From Nemopilema nomurai (Eukaryota > Cnidaria > Scyphozoa > Rhizostomeae > Rhizostomatidae), in contig ML133478.1 of assembly GCA_003864495.1 (NCBI GenBank), positions 12,129 to 76,128 of the forward strand: DNA of 64,000 nucleotides, in the 5' to 3' direction. How positions within the stretch are numbered: the stretch's first letter is position 1; every line of letters starts with the position of its first letter. Below the pieces are notes generated by a model. It searched no databases. It was given only the letters and a program-made list of their open reading frames with translations, and was not told the origin of the DNA. Below, piece after piece: positions 60,262 through 64,000 of the stretch. Position numbers and translations under genes: made by a program.

Positions 60262-62072
60262 ATGATGACTTCACAAGAAGATGAGGGTGTCCTGATGGCC
60301 AAACTTGATGTCGTGAAGGACATAAGGTCAGTTGAGAATTGTGCTTCTGATTTCGTTAATGCTATTTTGCAAGATTTCATGTATGCAGGATTCTTTTTAT
60401 TTATTGCTCAAGAAAGACATCTTTGGCATTATTATTAAAATTCTGCAATTTTTTTAAGTTTTCGCCACTCACTTACTTAGGGCTAAAACAATGAAACTGG
60501 AGAGGCTGAAGGCAAAAATCATGCAACAATTGCAATCGATAAAGGTGGAAGATGATCATCTTCATGATTATAAATCAGAAATTGAACAACTGCGAAGAGA
60601 AAAAATAATGCACATTGAATCACTGAGGCTAATTGAAAGAAATATCGCTGTGGTAAGACACTTTAAAGTTTTATTTTATAACACATGTTTTCTGATTCAT
60701 TCTGAAAGCTTTTTTTCTATGACCCAATTTTTAGCTTCATTACCTATGACTACATTAGAAGCGTCTATTTTGTTGTTTGCGTCATTCCTTATCGAAGAAA
60801 GCGCAAGATTTTTTATCTTCTAGGAATGAATGTGTTGTATATTTTAAATTGTTTTTAAAGAAACTCAAAATATTCAATTTGGTTGTTTTGAAAATGTAAA
60901 GCTACTAATATATAATGCTCCTCTGATGCAACCACAAATGAGAATTTTTATATGTTTTTAGCTTTAGGTTACCAGCTGTAACATAGTTGAAGGATTTTTC
61001 CTAAATTTGATCTTTTCTCAGATGGAAAGCACTATACTAGAAGCCAACCAAGAACGGGACAAGCTTAGTGAACAAACATATCTCTTATTTGAAGAGTACA
61101 ACCCGCTGAAGGATGACATTGACACACATAGAATGCATATTGGGTTGACTAAGCTAAAGGATATTCCAGAGAAAGACATTCTTGTGACTGATGGGTAAGC
61201 AAAAACTCACCTTGTATCTCAAATTAATGTCAAAAGTCGCAGATGAATTGGTTAATTGAGAGAAATTTAATTGCAATAAATTTAACAGAGAAATTGAATT
61301 TGAATCATTCAACTTTTCATGTTTTAACAGACATAAAACTGTCTTAGATGGATTCTTATTTCTGTAGACATGCTCTAAATAACAGAAGTATCTTATGTGA
61401 ATTTTGAAAAAAAATTTTTTTTTAAGTGAAAACTTGTTTCCTCACTTTTTGATAAATTAATTTTTTTGTGATTGATATTTCAAATTTAAATGCTCAACAT
61501 CTGTAATGAAGCAGAAAGTCATGCTTATAATTCCAACATCATTTTGACTTTTTTAATTACCAGTTGATTAAATGGCTAATATATATTGTTACTTGTCTAA
61601 TGTTTTGCTGCCACTAGAAAGTTACAGCTGTGGAAACGCTCACAGAAAGATTTTTTTGGGAAAAATTTTTGACAGTAGAATTGCTTAACCTAAAGCATTG
61701 AATTTGGTTTTATGAAAATAATATTCATCTTGAAATGGTATCAACATTTCAAGTACCTTCACAATTATTTTGAATTTCCAGCTCCTGTAATGCTAGTTTT
61801 GGTCAGCCATCACCATCAGTTGCTGAAACATCATCACATGATTCTTACAACACTTGCTCGCATTTTCCTTCAAAACTACTGCCAACATTTGTCCCTTCAA
61901 ACCAGCTGACAAAGTTGACGTAGCAAGAGCCCCCAGGCGACACCAGCGGCCTCCCATGAAAACATGCCCTTCTTGTCAGGAGCTGATACACAGAAATGCC
62001 CCTGTCTGTCCTATGTGCAAAGCAAAGAGCAAGTCAAAGAATCCAAAAAGATCAAAAACAGAGTCTTGCTGA
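60262..62072 (+). CDS. ZC4H2: ZC4H2 zinc-finger protein homologue
   Basis: Exons 60262-60326, 60481-60652, 61022-61194 and a last exon ending at 62072 are in phase through the third. The N-terminal coiled coil reads [40 protein letters not shown] and EEYNPLKDD, matching ZC4H2 order. The C-terminus is [20 protein letters not shown] followed by [15 protein letters not shown], the C4H2 finger (CxxC, H, CxxC) with its basic tail. ZC4H2 acts in vertebrate neural development and stabilises the E3 ligase RNF220. The last exon is problematic. The strong acceptor at 61781/61782 leads in phase into a serine-rich linker and a TAG at 61921-61923, whereas the finger lies in another frame. An acceptor at 61936/61937 (cccccag) restores the finger in phase. 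A one-base indel is the other explanation. Confidence 0.85.
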
Positions 62073-64000
62073 GTAGTCTTAGAGATTAATTAATATGTTA
62101 GTGTAAATAGTAATGTTTATATTTACGGTATTAAAATTGACCTTTTTTCTTTTTAATTCTTGAAGTTATATATACTTATTTGAGAATTTTTTGGGTGCAT
62201 CACATTCAGTTAATATCCAACTTGGTTTTTGTCAAGATATCTACTGACCATGCTTTCTTTGACTTCAAAATAACCCGAATACGAAATATTCCAAGTAACT
62301 TTACTCAATTGACAGAGAATTTCATGGTAAGATGGGTATGACGTTAATAGGGAGAGATTCAAGCAGATAATTGTTCACTTTAGTCGAAGATGCACAATCT
62401 TCCCATCTCGACACGTTTTTCTAACTCAGTTCCATTACACTTTTTATTACACGACTTTAACAGAAAACCGACTGAACAACCAACAAGCAAATTCCCTTGG
62501 CTGTGATAGAAAGCTCAGTTCGAGATAGAAAGCTCAGTTCGAGATAGTTGGTTTGAACCAAATCTTAGTCCGGTTTCATAAGCTTGCGCCCTTTTTGCTC
62601 CCAAGGCTGTTCGCGTCTCCTCAATACCTAGCTTATCGTAAAAGCATACGTTGTGTATGAGCGTAGGAATCGTTTTATACGTTTGGATATGGCTAGGATG
62701 GCCTAGGCTAAGACTAGGACGCGTTTTTGTGCGTCTCTGAATCAAAAAGCCTGAGCTGCAGTGGTAAGGTCAAATCAGTTCTCGAATTTCACGAAGCATG
62801 CTCGACTTGGCTCTTTGAATTATGCAGTGTGCGTGCGAAACCCAGCTTAGATTTACCAATTTCTACGAGAACAATTTTTAAGCTGAGGGGTGGTGGTGAT
62901 CGACAACTGCATCTTGCCACAAAAAGAGTTTCTTTTCCCCATTCTCTGTTTTCTTCGAGTTTCTCTCTCACGTTTACTAGACAACGAAGCTGCATTACAT
63001 TCAAAAATACCTGCGTGTTCATTTTCACAAGCGTTGCAAAGCAACTGGACAAGAATCTAAAATGTTGGCTATTTATTCGTGTTTGCAACCTACTTTCTAT
63101 AAATTACAGATAGCCTGCGTCACTCGTATTTCCGTTTCGCTGTACTTCCTTCCACCAGCTGGTCAATCTTCTGTATATCTCAATTCCAAAGCCCCTAAGC
63201 CATTTTCACTGGACTTCTTTTGATAACCTCTGCTGAACTCCACCATATGCCCTTCCACGGCATCCTTCCAACAGCAACGAACCAATTTTCGTTCCTCTCA
63301 AATTTACGCTCCTCTGATTTTCTGCTTGGTTTTCCACTTCCATGCATGAACTTTTGTTACTCTGGTACCCAGGCAAGCAATCGCAGAATTTTCACATCGC
63401 TATTGTGCGAATCTCTTCGTTGCCAACACAAATATTGCGGCTCTCAAGATCTTTGCAGGATTTAGTGATGCCAGGGCCGACACAAGAAAAACCACAGAAG
63501 CATTTTACGCCGTCTATTTTCTTACTGCAAAATTTTTAATTACACTTGCTTCTAGTGTAACAATTCACTCTAATTTCTTTATAGGAACCATCAAGAACAC
63601 TATACGTCTAGGGTTAATAGGACTTACTTCCAATCAGATAGAGTTTGAAGAAGGACAATCAATTGCATTAGTATCAATGTTATTATGTAATTTTCCTTCG
63701 TTCGCTAAATTCTAGAAATAAATATTGGCTAGTGATCTTAAAATGCATACGTTTTTGGAGGGGAGTAGCGCCATTGAAACTTCAATGGGATCTTGAAATT
63801 TGTCAAAATGGGATGATTTGAAAAGCGCGGGAAAGATAAAACATGATGAAACGAATATATTGTAAATTAAGAGTTTATTTTAAATGTCAATCATAATTAG
63901 ATAAAGGAGTAAGTACGAACTTTGTAAAGGAACTAATGTATTTTCAAGTAAAATGCACAGTACCAGAACTGGCCTTAAAGTAAAATTTCATCAGACAAAG
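62073..64000. other. 3' flank of ZC4H2, no gene recognised
   Basis: Nearly 2 kb, probably starting with the ZC4H2 3' UTR. Open frames of 60-128 codons on both strands overlap each other and show no domain, signal peptide or splice-consistent partner. A 20-bp direct duplication (gaaagctcagttcgagata) lies at about 62508-62545. Confidence 0.5.

Noticed and set aside
62727..63539. Plus-strand frames of 128, 81 and 65 codons near the right edge
   Set aside because: Overlapping frames on both strands, no motifs and no consistent splice structure.

Overview
This is animal nuclear DNA: spliced genes with GT-AG introns of about 0.1-3 kb, AT-rich introns and intergenic DNA, microsatellites, minisatellites and small inverted-repeat transposons. 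The gene content (PACRG, ZC4H2, VTA1, REPS, AGPAT3/4) is metazoan. A cadherin gene whose repeats open with D-V-N-E, and whose first exons carry a signal peptide, a poly-arginine run and then a WSxWSxC thrombospondin repeat, suggests a cnidarian, most likely an anthozoan (stony coral or anemone). The species assignment is inference; the gene identities rest on motifs read in the translations.

Layout. (1) 9-18504, minus strand: a large single-pass receptor gene. Seventeen exons with fully consistent phases encode 1,873 residues here, and the gene runs off the left edge. The order is signal peptide, Arg-rich segment, TSP1, EGF, calcium-binding-type EGF, Cys-rich segment, about twelve cadherin-type repeats, EGF, membrane-proximal region, transmembrane helix, and a cytoplasmic tail with an NPxY motif. 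A second possible first exon lies 1.4 kb upstream. (2) 18.6-21.6 kb: intergenic, with an 87-bp satellite and two small DNA transposons. (3) 21660-36235, minus: a REPS1/REPS2 homologue (EH-domain partner of RalBP1), 17 coding exons, 959 residues, apparently without the usual first EH domain. (4) 39282-42797, minus: VTA1/LIP5 (ESCRT-III/VPS4 cofactor), 6 exons, 286 residues. (5) 43760-46684, plus: PACRG (axonemal inner-junction protein), 2 exons, 249 residues, head-to-head with VTA1. (6) 48592-53800, minus: an AGPAT3/4-type lysophosphatidic acid acyltransferase, 8 coding exons, 408 residues, with one GC-AG intron. (7) 55176-55288, minus: an isolated exon-like segment, possibly tRNA-splicing endonuclease subunit SEN15. 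(8) 60262-62072, plus: a ZC4H2 homologue whose last exon has an unusual frame problem. The last 2 kb show no gene.

The genes do not form a pathway; they are a linkage group. In human, REPS1, VTA1, PACRG and AGPAT4 all lie on 6q24-q26, so the window appears to preserve an ancient animal linkage. REPS and VTA1 both act in endosomal membrane traffic. PACRG, and possibly its promoter, point to cilia. The most unusual locus is the TSP1-EGF-cadherin receptor, with its duplicated exons and alternative 5' ends.
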